From Adineta ricciae (lineage: Eukaryota; Rotifera; Eurotatoria; Adinetida; Adinetidae), in the NCBI GenBank assembly GCA_905250025.1, contig CAJNOJ010000084.1:62001-126000 (forward strand): a stretch of DNA of 64,000 nucleotides. The letters run 5' to 3'. The position numbers and the translations under genes were made by a program. How positions within the stretch are numbered: position 1 is the stretch's first letter; every line of letters starts with the position of its first letter. Below are positions 22,248-32,528 of this stretch, in pieces. The notes beneath the pieces are model-generated. The model saw only the letters and a program-made list of their open reading frames with translations, did no database searches and was not told the origin of the DNA.

Positions 22248-22847
22248 ATGTATGCACCTCGTGCGAGATTTGAACGTATTCTCATCGTCTCACCGATTAA
22301 AGTAGCGATTATATTTCTCACCAGTCTCCATTGTTTATTCTTAATCATTGCTTTCTTAACATCGTTCTGGATCGAAACTAAACAAGGTCACTATGGGCCC
22401 GTCTTTAGTTGTGAAAAGCATTTCCATCGAACGAACCAGATCATAACATCAATGACAACGGAATGTCATCGAACTGGCTTTCGTCCTGACATTCGTATAT
22501 TCTCTATATCGCTCATCGTTCTACTTCTCGTGCTCTCATTTTTATTATCATTCGTGTCGATCATAACCGCGAAGTTATCCTTAACAAGAAGTTCGTTTTC
22601 TAGCCGTCATCGATTCTGGAAGTGTACTATTCTTCTTCTATTATTCTCGACCATCATCGATAGTTTTATCTTAGTCTTTCTTCCGTTAAGTTATCGTGAT
22701 CAAGTTTATCATTTTCGTTGGGCATACGGTGTTCATTGTGGCATGACATTGTTTATAGCAGTTTCGTTGATAACGTCGATTCTAAGTAGTAATATCGATG
22801 ACGTCCGATATATCGAAGCAATCGATGAATCAGCTGTAGAAAAATGA
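22248..22847 (+). CDS. Claudin/PMP22-like tetraspan membrane protein
   Basis: Single-exon 199-residue protein with four hydrophobic helices at about residues 16-40, 84-108, 126-148 and 164-185. The first extracellular loop carries W and two Cys (FWIETKQGHYGPVFSCEK, then TECHRTGF), similar to the W..GLW.C..C signature of the claudin/PMP22/LHFPL superfamily, though not a strict match. Both ends are short and cytoplasmic. It may act in cell contact or as a channel accessory subunit; the sequence does not decide. The ATG at 22248 is the first one in the ORF. Confidence 0.6.
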   Translation: MYAPRARFERILIVSPIKVAIIFLTSLHCLFLIIAFLTSFWIETKQGHYGPVFSCEKHFHRTNQIITSMTTECHRTGFRPDIRIFSISLIVLLLVLSFLLSFVSIITAKLSLTRSSFSSRHRFWKCTILLLLFSTIIDSFILVFLPLSYRDQVYHFRWAYGVHCGMTLFIAVSLITSILSSNIDDVRYIEAIDESAVEK

Positions 22848-23236
22848 ATTGAAAGACCCTTTTCCTGTCTGCAAACAAACGTAGTCTATTTTCTGAAAAA
22901 AATGAATAAAAACGTGTTTTTCCAGTTCCAACCAACAATCTGATTAATGTCGGCACTCTCTCCTATCTCGAGTTCGACATTTTTGCGCGCCGAGTTTTGC
23001 ATAGCTTGTTATTTTAGACCTACGCCTTTTATCATACCGAGGAAAAAAGAAAAATGATATTCTTGATAGGCAAAGCACTGCTCGATGATCGAATGGCATA
23101 CAGTTATTGATGAGGTATTAGTTATGACGTTTCTGTGTCCCATGAAGATCTCTATCGTCTATATTTTCATCATTAGCTAAATCATCAAATACCAATACTA
23201 ATGGCAACGAAAAAGAAAAATCTTCATTGGCTTTGC
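22848..23236. other. Convergent 3' flanks
   Basis: Short AT-rich stretch between the tetraspan gene and the unknown minus-strand gene. An AATAAA at about 22904 could end the tetraspan mRNA. Nothing else is seen. Confidence 0.4.
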
Positions 23237-23698
23237 CTAAGACAAATGTTTTTTTATCACCGAAATCATTTCATTGAGTTGAACAATGGTTTGCTTCAAA
23301 TATTGCAGTTTATCACAGAGAAGTCGAAGTGCTTGATGATCGGTAGGACCCATGATCACGAGGTATTTTCGGATGTAATTCACTGTCCAACATGCATACA
23401 CAATCCAGATGTGGCATTTCATTAGATGATACACTAGTTTTTCGAATGCATTGTGCTGTTGGAGACTCGAAATATGATTCATTAAGTATTTCGACCATTT
23501 TTCCCTATGAAAACAACGAATTGCCCGTAACAGTCGGAGGCGTAGATCAAGTGGGAGAGCGTTGTCAGTAAGTTCTTGATTCGACGTGCCTATTAAACGT
23601 GACATATCATTGTCAAATTTATTCATAAGATCAGATGCATTGGAATGCGAAAAGCCAATATGCGAGAGAAAATTTTTTGCGACAATTGACGAGGTCAT
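23237..23698 (-). CDS. Hypothetical 153-residue helical protein
   Basis: Single-exon ATG-started ORF, mostly alpha-helical by composition, with an amphipathic core and one more hydrophobic stretch around residues 92-112 (LMKCHIWIVYACWTVNYI). No domain is recognised. The ORF is long for this AT-rich DNA, has ordinary codon use and sits between the tetraspan gene and the potassium channel, so it is more likely real than chance. Undetected introns are possible. Confidence 0.45.
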   Translation of the reverse strand: MTSSIVAKNFLSHIGFSHSNASDLMNKFDNDMSRLIGTSNQELTDNALPLDLRLRLLRAIRCFHREKWSKYLMNHISSLQQHNAFEKLVYHLMKCHIWIVYACWTVNYIRKYLVIMGPTDHQALRLLCDKLQYLKQTIVQLNEMISVIKKHLS

Positions 23699-23936
23699 TT
23701 GGGAAATGCGAGAAAAGAATGAATGAATTCATCGAGGAAAAACTTTGATAACCAGTGACAGTTATTTTCGAAACAGATGACGCTACAAATGGTTGGATTA
23801 TTTATTTTCAATGTATATATGTACGAGACATGTCAGGAAAAGTGCAAAGAATTTGAGAGAATAAAAAGAAAGTAGACAACGACGACACGTAGAAATATGA
23901 ATTAATGTACTTTTGTCATAGAATGTTTTGAAAAAG

Positions 23937-25720
23937 TTAATATTTATCACTTGCGATACTGACTTTTTCTCGCAGTGGTTCCATCTTGTTCTTGATATAT
24001 CTATCACTTGAGCCACTGAATTTTTCTCGTAGTGGTTCATTTTTCTCTTTGACTTGTTTGTCACTTGCCGTACTGGCTTTTTCCCGAAGTGGTTCGTGCT
24101 TATTTTGGATACATTTGTCACTCGCGACACTGGCTTTTTCTCGAAGCGGTTCATGCTTATTTTTGATACATTTGTCACTCGCAGCACTGGTTTTTTCCCG
24201 AAGTGGCTCATGTTTATCTTTGATATCTTTAAACCAGCCACCTTCAGCGACCGGCTCTTCGTATGCTGGCGGTGGCGAGTTGATTTTCTCTCGACTCGAC
24301 TGTTGTGAGTATTGAAAATTGGCATATCGTGTAAAATCATTATCAACTAAATCATCCTCTTGCTGAACAAAGCCGAGTTTTTGTCCGATCCTGAAGTATT
24401 TAAATGCGAATAGACGAGCATTGTCATCGTCAAAATAAGTATACAAACCATTCGAACTTGTCGACAATACTTTCTTTTATTAAATCAAAACACATTGCTA
24501 AGACAGCTAGACCAACAACAATGTAAAGACAATTTGCCAGAAAACGTAAGCCGTCTGTTGAACCGGATGTTATTCCTGGTACCTAAACAAGCGAGAAGTT
24601 AGATAAATAAAACTCGACGAAGGCTTCTGTTTTACATAATCACCAAAGCCAATCGTTGATAGTGTGATGTAACAAAAGTAAACCGATATTACCATTGACC
24701 AACCTTCGAATCGATTGAAAACAAATGCCCCCACACAAACGTAACCAATGATAATTAAAATGACAACTAAAATCGGTACGCGACTTTCCATTCGTGTCCA
24801 AACATCGTCCATTTCATTCTCGTCTTCATCATCTAGATCATATTCTTCATCACTTAATTGTTCACCATTATGTTGCTGATCAGCCTCTGGCCAGTTCGGA
24901 TCAATGGATTCTTTGCCCACATAACCCATAGAAAAATGATCGTTATACGATGCTCCTTTGAGTTTCCGTTGTTTTCGCCGACGGTTACGCATGTAGACTC
25001 GACAACAGCAGCACATGAAGTGCAGAAATGTCGAATACATAAAACGAAACATATCGCCCAAAATGGAACTTATATTGGCCAAGCATAGTAAAAATATCGG
25101 AATACCAATCAGTGCATAGCAAATACAAGTAATTTGTCCTTCCCTTAAACAAATACAAAGATTAGCTTCGTCTGAATGTCGTCGATATTTACCATGAAAC
25201 TGGTGTGATATGCCCATAACCAATGGATGTAATGACCGTGATTGCGAAAAGCAGTGCTGATGAAAATGACCAACCAGATGTGGTTTCGCAATCTTGTCCA
25301 GTATAACGGAAATCAGATCGACGTTCATAGATATCACTGGTGAAATTCTCTAAATAACTTTCGATTTGGTCGTACATCACCGCGTCGCTATCAGTCGAAA
25401 TCGAAACGTAGTTAAAAATCGATTCAGAGATATTCGAAACCGAAACATTTTCCAATACTAAATAGTCAACATGCACATAGTAGTATGACTGAACAAACGT
25501 TCGTATACGTACGATTAGCTTCCTGACAATTCTGCAGTTCAATATATTGCTCAAGCAAAATGAAAAGAAAAGCTCCGCCAATACTGTATGCGACCACGAC
25601 GATGACCAAGCCGAGATTAGAACAGAGAAATTGCACGAATGTTCGGTAGAACGATCGACGTCGGCCGGGATTTTCACTCGGTGCCTGTGCAACAAGATGC
25701 GAGATACGATCAATTGGCAT
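23937..25720 (-). CDS. Two-pore-domain (K2P/TWIK-type) potassium channel
   Basis: Five exons (25720-25513, 25457-25193, 25143-24636, 24582-24449, 24390-23937) give 522 residues. M1 is VIVVVAYSIGGAFLFILLEQ. The first pore has the filter TSIGYGHI and the second TIGFGDY. M2, M3 (ILVVILIIIGYVCVGAF) and M4 (IVVGLAVLAMCFDL) are in the expected order. A long extracellular cap follows M1, with a Cys that may cross-link the dimer. The M2-M3 linker is long and very acidic (EEYDLDDEDENEMDD). It should set resting K+ conductance in the plasma membrane. The cytoplasmic tail ends in five 19-residue repeats. The start is set at ATG 25720; the longer reading begins at TTG. Confidence 0.93.
23940..24224 (-). 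repeat. Five 57-base tandem repeats in the K2P tail
   Basis: Five consecutive units of 19 residues, consensus IKNKHEPLREKxSxASDK plus a variable last residue, ending at the stop codon. PLREK is invariant, and each unit has a Ser two residues after it within a basic context. Units 2 and 3 are most alike; units 4 and 5 have drifted (VKEKNEPLREKFSGSSDR, IKNKMEPLREKVSIASDK). Confidence 0.95.
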
Positions 25721-26429
25721 CCTACTCTCAACTTTTGTTACTCTCAAAATGAACGATGATTACTTTTTTTTTCTTCGCTTAATTAAACAATACCGATACA
25801 TCCGACTAAAACAACAAAACGGGGCAGAAGAAAGATGCAGTTTCCCATCGGCTGATCGAGAAGAGTAAGTAAATCAGAAATGTAATAACAACGCAAGGGA
25901 TGAGAAAGTATTGGATCTCCTACGAAGAAATAATTTAGTATGATGACATTAATTTCTATTGAGTAAATAGAATGAGAACGTTTTCACAGAGCAACGCTGC
26001 GTTTGTTTTCAATCAGAAACAAATCTGTATGCTTGAGAACTTGAATAACAATCCTTTTATTTTTCTCCATGTCTTCATTTTATTCTTTTTCAACCTCTGT
26101 TCATTCTTTCACAAAAAAAAAGAAAACGAAAAAGAAAACTATAAAGAGAAACACATGATGGTTAAATAATGTTAGCTGGTAAGAAGTTTCTCACACATAC
26201 GCAAACAAAATCAATAGCATGAACAGGACAGGAACTTTGTTTTCGATTTTAACATAAACATAGCTAACAAGTTAAACACAAATACAGAGATGATGGCCAG
26301 AGAAGTTTAGAGAATAAAACCATGAAGAAAAAGAAAACAAATGATAAAAACGACGCTTTTTCTTGTTTGTGTTGTTGTTATTGTTGAAGATTCTTCTTAT
26401 TTGTTGATTTTTCTTGCTTAAACGGTTGT
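25721..26429. other. Intergenic between the Y-box and K2P genes
   Basis: AT-rich, including A-rich stretches near 26100-26150, and presumably the 3' UTR of the Y-box gene and the 5' UTR and promoter of the K2P gene. No feature is recognised. Confidence 0.45.
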
Positions 26430-27952
26430 TTAGACTGATGATTGACCGCCATCTGGTCCGCCGGCTTGATTGTCATTCTACAACACATACGTACGCGTGT
26501 TTAGTTATTAGTGAAAGCTATTAGACGGGTGAACTTACTTCGTTACTTGAATCATTACGATTTCCTTGACGGGCTCCTCGGAAGAATCGACCACGGCCAC
26601 GTCCACGGCCTCGACCGCGACCTCGGAAACCACCACGACCTCCGAATCCTAAAAATTGCAATCGTGTAGTTGTTTGTCCTTAGAATTATTTTTGGTAGTT
26701 TATTTTTCAAAACACCAAAAACGTGATATTACGTACCACCCATTGGTGGACCCATTGGGCCTGGCATAGGTCCCATTGGACCACCCATCATTGGGCCGCC
26801 TCGGCCGCGAAAAACGCGTTGTCCTTGACCGAAAAAAATAAACATATAACCTCAATTTGATAAATTGACTTATATTTTACCTCCGAAATCACCTTCAAAT
26901 CCATAGCCGCCTCGGAATGGTGGACGTCCACGTCCTGGAATGAAAAACATTTCACAATAATACAAATGGAAGTTCATCGAGATTCGCATTACGTACCTCG
27001 AATCATTGGACCACCAAAGCCTCGTGGTGGTCGGCTGAAAGGACGTCCTCCCATTGGTGGAGGGCCATAACCTTCGAATGGTTGACCAAATGGTTGGTTA
27101 TAACCTGCATCGAAGCCACCGCGACCTAAAATAAAATCCGGTAAATATGGTCTTCCGTTTGACTTCGACGAACCTCCACGGAAAGGTCCACCACGGGCAC
27201 CTCGGAATGGTGGGCGATTACCTCCTCGACTTCCTCGAAATCCGCCACGGGTATTGTATTGTCGACGATCAGCTGCATATTTGGAACCTTGAACGCTGTC
27301 GCCATTGGGACCTGTTACATTAGCGGCTTCAAGACCTTTTTCGCCTACCAAAAGCAAAAAATCCAATAAGTTCATAGAAGTCTTTTCAAGGAAAAAACTC
27401 AACCCTACCTTGTACAATATCGAATTCAACTTTTTCTTCATCACCAACACTACGTAAGTACTTGCGAGGATTGTTCTTAACAATAGCTGTTTGATGAACG
27501 AAGATGTCTTCATTTGTATCTTCTCTACAAGAAAACAGAAAAACAAAGCAATCATTATGAGTCACTGTTTGCTTTTTTGCTTGGTTAAAATAGAAACTTA
27601 CCGATGAATAAATCCATAGCCGCTCTTAACATTGAACCATTTTACTGTACCAGATACTTTAGTTGCTAGAAAGAAAAACAAGAAGACAGTGAATAATTAT
27701 CGTCTGTTACAAGCTGTTGCTGTCGGCTTCTTCTCTCACATTATATTTCATTTACAAAGGCGCGCAGAGTATCAATGAAAAGAGGGGAATCAAAGAGAAA
27801 AACAAGTAGTTCTTTCACCTACCGATGACATTTTTACCGTTGATTTGTTTCGAATCATCAGAGCCCGAACCGGGTTGATCTTGTTGTTTGTTGGCATCAG
27901 ATTTTTGATCTGTGCCAGCATTTTGGTTTGTTGCCACGTCGTTTGATGACAT
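26430..27952 (-). CDS. Y-box (cold-shock domain) RNA-binding protein
   Basis: Eight clear exons: 27952-27823, 27665-27602, 27524-27409, 27344-26997, 26934-26881, 26823-26737, 26648-26539 and 26477-26430. A 48-base in-frame intron at 27173-27126 is likely inside exon 4, giving 302 residues. The cold-shock domain spans about residues 43-115 with RNP1 KSGYGFIH and RNP2 DIFVHQTAI, preceded by TVKWFNVK. The rest is Arg/Gly-rich (RGG boxes, [11 protein letters not shown]) with Pro/Met-Gly stretches, and it ends in an acidic Gln/Ser tail. This is the YBX1 class: mRNA packaging and translational control in the cytoplasm. Vertebrate YBX1 has alternating basic/acidic clusters, whereas here the tail is RGG-type, as in several invertebrate Y-box proteins. 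Confidence 0.92.
27126..27173 (-). other. Probable 48-base in-frame intron in the Y-box gene
   Basis: GTTCGT at the 5' end and TTATTTTAG at the 3' end bound 48 bases without a stop. Read through, they add the non-RGG insert [16 protein letters not shown] between two RGG blocks; removing them joins FRGG to RGGFDAG. Confidence 0.65.
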
Positions 27953-28010
27953 GTTAACCTAATCAGTAATTATTTGGTTTTTTTGTTGTGTTGTAATGTG
28001 TTATTTATCT

Positions 28011-28020
28011 ATTTATAAAT
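28011..28020 (-). promoter_or_regulatory. Possible TATA box of the Y-box gene
   Basis: Minus-strand TATAAATAG about 60-70 bases upstream of the start codon and 50-60 bases upstream of the acceptor-like site. Assigned on position and sequence only; AT-rich DNA makes chance matches common. Confidence 0.3.
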
Positions 28021-28441
28021 AAGCGCGTTGGTTCACGACGAAAATGTTGGAATGAAATTCGTTTGTGCTGTTGCTGCGCTTGATGTTAAAATTTGTTGTA
28101 AAACGCTCGGGCGCGTGTGATGGTGATGGTGAATGGGCTTGTGCTGCTCTTATTCTAACGCATCTGAATGATGAATGATTCGACCATTTTTGTAGACAGC
28201 AAAAACACGCGTCGAACGCAACAAGAAAAGAAGAAAGAGAGTGAATAAGAGAAAAGAAAATCTATTTTTCACTCTCTGTGTATGTGTTCTCGCGCGCACT
28301 CGTCACGTGATTATGAGAGGAAGAAGAATAGCAAATAACTAGCATGCAGTAACCCTCTACCACAAAACACAAAGAGAACGATCTGGAATTATCATCGACT
28401 CGATGTAACAGCAGTACTACACATACGCATTTTGTTGTCCA

Positions 28442-28456
28442 GGGGGGGGGGGGGGG
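28442..28456 (+). repeat. G15 homopolymer
   Basis: Fifteen consecutive G in otherwise AT-rich intergenic DNA. The exact length is uncertain because such runs are often miscounted in sequencing. Confidence 0.9.
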
Positions 28457-29851
28457 CAATGAAGAAGGCGAGGGACGGAGGAGAAAAAGCGACGGCAAGC
28501 AAGCAAGAAGCATAGACGACTTTTCACTTGAATACGTGCCAATAAGAGAAAAGAAAACGACGATGTCGACGTCGAGAAGAGGACAGGAGAATGATGTGAA
28601 GAAGATGAAGAAATACAATATCGCCATCTACCCGCTATCGTTCTATCAGCATTCTTGCACTTCATGAAAATCAACTTAGAGGAATATTTGTCGAGATTAT
28701 TGCCCAGGGGTCATGCTAGATATACGCGTTTATGTCTACGTCGAGACGTACAAATCTAATGCATAGAGAGATAAAAGTAAATCAAGATTTTCCTCGTTTG
28801 TACCAATAATAAAAACCACGCATATTATCATCTATTAATCGTGTTTAATGATTGTACAGCTAATTTATTTAAAAGAAAAAAAAACACATACCGTCAAATC
28901 AAATCATCATAACAAGATTTTACCATAAAACGAAATAATCGTCCGAATTTTGGACATCATCGAATATTTATTCAGTTTCTATCCTCGTACAGTAGTTGAT
29001 TAACGATACCAATTATTTCAACTAGAACGTTCTGCTCTGTTGAATGCATTGATTATATCTAATCATATGTAAGACAATTATCTTTTCCTAAAGATCATAC
29101 AACTGTGAATTCGTTGTGTTTACTATCTGTAATATCTTTCATTGCATAACAATTCACCAAGAATAACCTATATCAGATGTTGACCTGTATCGATTCTGAA
29201 AAATATCTGATTCGATATTTTCAACGCTAAACAATTCATGGAATTCTGAGTGAAAAGGAAGTGTTAAACGATTGAAATCTCTGATTTTATGTGTATCAAC
29301 GAATATCGATTGATCGAAGTTGTTCTCTACGTTCAAACTTTCAAGGCGTTCATTTGTGTTTCTCGGCTACTTATTGATTTAAGATTGTAATGACTGATAA
29401 AGTTGTTCTCTACATCTCTGTACACATTCGTGATTAAAAAGCTTAACATCGTTAGTTGCGCATATGTATGTGCGTGTCCTCCATGCATGTTCGAACATTT
29501 TGTCAATTAAAAAAGAATCGATTGATATGTTACTGAAAAAAAAACTTGCGTCGTCTAACTTGCAGCTTCATTTTTCTCATTTTCCCTTTCAGAAACACAC
29601 GCACTAAACTGTTCCGAATACCTCTCAGCACAATCGTCAGGTACGTGTACCAAAGTTCTCAGTCGGTTTCTCTTCTCCCAGCAACATAAACGTATTCATT
29701 TCATGTTCTTGATTAGACATAGTGAACTATTAAGGCACGTGATTATGAATACTATGATGTTCGCTGACAAACATCGATCACATATGTATATTCATTAGAA
29801 CGGACGAAAAAGTTTGTAAAAAATTGAGTCAAAGACAAAAAATATTAAATC

Positions 29852-32528
29852 TCAGAGAAAATTGATTAATGCTTGGATAATCTCTAGAAATCGACTGGTT
29901 TGATTATTGCCATCTTCACTTGTCCAATTGAAATAAGCAAGTTCGGTTTGTATTTGTTGAACAACGTTTTCCAACTGATTGATCTTATTTTTATGTGACA
30001 GAATGTACTTAAGAACATATGGATGTACAACGTAGCCGTGTTTGACCTGTTCAAGGAATATTTCGAGTTTAACGGATCGTTTCAATTGACTTAATTGTTC
30101 AATGAAACCTAATGGTCGTGTTGTGCTGTATTGATGTGTTAAATGTTTGAATAAATGACGACGTTTATCTTCATCATCTTCATTTTCATCAAATTGTCGA
30201 CATAATTGTTGCATTTCAGCCTGACCTTCGAACCGATCGTATTCGCAAAGTTTACAATTGCATTCACTGATCGAAAACTCGCGTAGGCGAAGCGTGCGAT
30301 CAATGTATGATGAATAAACATCGGGAAAATAACAAATCGTCATTTCTTCGCCGACTTCAATTGGTCTCAAAACACTTACAAAACAAATCTGATTGATAAT
30401 GATGTAGAAACAATTCGGCAAACACGAATGGTTAAATCGTGCTAGTTTTGCCCATAGACCATTGTTAATAACGTTGCGTTCGAAGATTTCAATCAAAGCT
30501 TTATATTGAAGTGTGAAATAATCTTCGTCTTCGGATTTTTTTCTTAACGGATACTGACGTAGTGGGGTTAGATGGGATAATTTTTCAATGTAGTACTTCT
30601 GGTCGAGAAGAATGCGCGCTTCGATTTGTTTGAGGAGCTCTAATGAAGGTTGTCGAAGATATTTACCGCCATGACTATTTCCGTCATCTGCGTTTCGATG
30701 TTCGGATTTTTGAGTCAATGAAAAAGTTATCAAATGCGAAGGATCATCGATTAGAACTTCATTTGGCTTCGATTGAGCATAAGCAATCGGCCGTTCGACA
30801 AGCAGCAGCGTACCTGGTTTTAACGGGCACAACGCAAACATACCAAAACCTTTGTCCTAAAAGAGATTCGATGGTCATCTTTGATAGTTGCTGAAAATAA
30901 ACTCTTTTACTTCTTCTTCACATTGTCGGAATTCGCAGACGTTCGCACGCTCGAATTCGGCAAGAAAATCGTCGGAACGCTTGTTTCGATTGGTTAATAA
31001 ATCGAACATATCATACTTTCCATCGACTTCATTCTGTAAACGCGGAATATCACAATCGAGAATACGTCGAAAACGATCAAGAATTTCATTCGATGATGCN
31101 CTTTGATAGTTGCTGAAAATAAACTCTTTTACTTCTTCTTCACATTGTCGGAATTCGCAGACGTTCGCACGCTCGAATTCGGCAAGAAAATCGTCGGAAC
31201 GCTTGTTTCGATTGGTTAATAAATCGAACATATCATACTTTCCATCGACTTCATTCTGTAAACGCGGAATATCACAATCGAGAATACGTCGAAAACGATC
31301 AAGAATTTCATTCGATGATGCCACATCTTGTGTATATTCCAATAAAGAATTAATCGCTAGTCTGGCTTGATCAAATAACTGTAAACCAATCAAAGCACGC
31401 ATTTTTCGATAATGAATTTTCCATGTAAATGTACCATCGGTATTCTCTTCTGTCGAATTACTCGCACAGATTTCTAAGATACGTTCGCAATCAGCGAAAG
31501 CTAAATGAGGTAATTGACCTTGAAGGTAACATTCAGCGCGATTACTCAAAATTCGCGTATCATTGGGACTTTTGATTAAACCATGGGAATAATATTCAAT
31601 TGCTCCATGAATATCATTATTACGAAAACATTTGTTACCTAAAAGTAATCAGTCGAAAATATAATCTCTTGGTCGATTTCTTACCTAGGTCACGTAACTT
31701 ATCAGCGGTCATATGTTCAATTTCTCTTTCGTAGTCCGTAAACCACACGTCAAGTCTAGGGTTATCCACTCGTAGAATTAATAAGCCATCGGCAGCCATT
31801 TTAATAAACGGATTTCCAATCATGAAATATCTTTCCCGTCTCATTCGATTTCGGATGTGTTCACTCGATTGATCAGCGAGAATTGTGTACCAATTATATA
31901 TCGATAAACGTACAATATTGTTGTTGTCATCTTCGACAATTAGTTGTATGGATCTTGGGGTTATCAGTGGATCGACAATTGAATGAACTCGAATGACTGA
32001 CCCTTTATGTACACGATTGATTTTCGTTTCTCTAAGAGTGATATTGGTCATAGACGTTAAACGATTATAAGTCTCTTGTTTCGAAAGAAATGATAACGCA
32101 CGATATTTCAGTTGGATGTCGAATGCGTACGGGATAACATTGTAATCTTCAAGTGTGAACGCTTTGCTGTAACGTTCGAATGAAAGAAGTAAATCTTTTC
32201 GAGAACAAAGTTCATGAAATGGACGAGAATTCAATTCAGGTGCGTAGATGCCGGTCGGTGCTGCAAGTAGACGATCGACAATATGAAAAGGTGAGGTATT
32301 TTTGTCATCATTCGTCGTTGTCCGTTGAGATACGGCTGTTAAACGTCGTGCTGCTCGGGCAGCTTTCTTATTATTCTGACATTGTCGAGCAAAATAAAAT
32401 GCTAAATTCGTCATGTCGATATTGGGTAATAGTTGCGATAGATCAGCGAATTTCACTAGCTGTCGTCGATGCTCCTCGCAACAAATATGAGATGGCATTT
32501 CCGAATTCAATGTATCGAGTTGTTTCAT
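29852..32528 (-). CDS. TPR and SET domain protein, SMYD4-like but without MYND
   Basis: Three exons (32528-31685, 31638-31133, 30856-29852) give 784 residues. An N-terminal region of about 280 residues with no recognised domain precedes TPR-like helices (GNKCFRNNDIHGAIEYY, ILSNRAECYLQ). The SET domain follows: DKGFGMFALCPLKPGTLL, then RFNHSCLPNC and GEEMTICYFPD. Post-SET cysteines are ECNCKLC. These motifs bind S-adenosylmethionine and the target Lys, so lysine methyltransferase activity is plausible. The insert where SMYD proteins have a MYND zinc finger has no Cys pairs. The assembled sequence contains a 221-base exact duplication with an N between the copies. Taken as written, the last intron is 276 bases; if collapsed it is 54 bases and the protein is unchanged. 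Confidence 0.85.
30879..31321. repeat. Exact 221-base direct duplication flanking a single N
   Basis: Positions 30879-31099 are repeated, identical by eye, at 31101-31321, with one undetermined base at 31100. It lies inside the SET gene and duplicates part of an exon and the splice donor. The pattern is that of two contigs joined across a one-base gap without collapsing their overlap. Confidence 0.9.

Larger units (their letters stand above)
27953..29851. other. 1.9-kb intergenic region, 5' of the Y-box gene
   Basis: Holds the Y-box promoter. An acceptor-like AG at 27959 lies six bases before the ATG, and a TATAAATA-like sequence on the minus strand is at about 28012-28019. A run of 15 G sits at 28442-28456. 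The rest is AT-rich without coding-quality ORFs. The right end is the 3' flank of the SET-domain gene. Confidence 0.45.

Noticed and set aside
23986..24315. Plus-strand ORFs with repeated LSLATLAFSRSGSCLF-like units
   Set aside because: Antisense shadow of the 57-base repeats coding the K2P tail; the minus frame is continuous with the channel.
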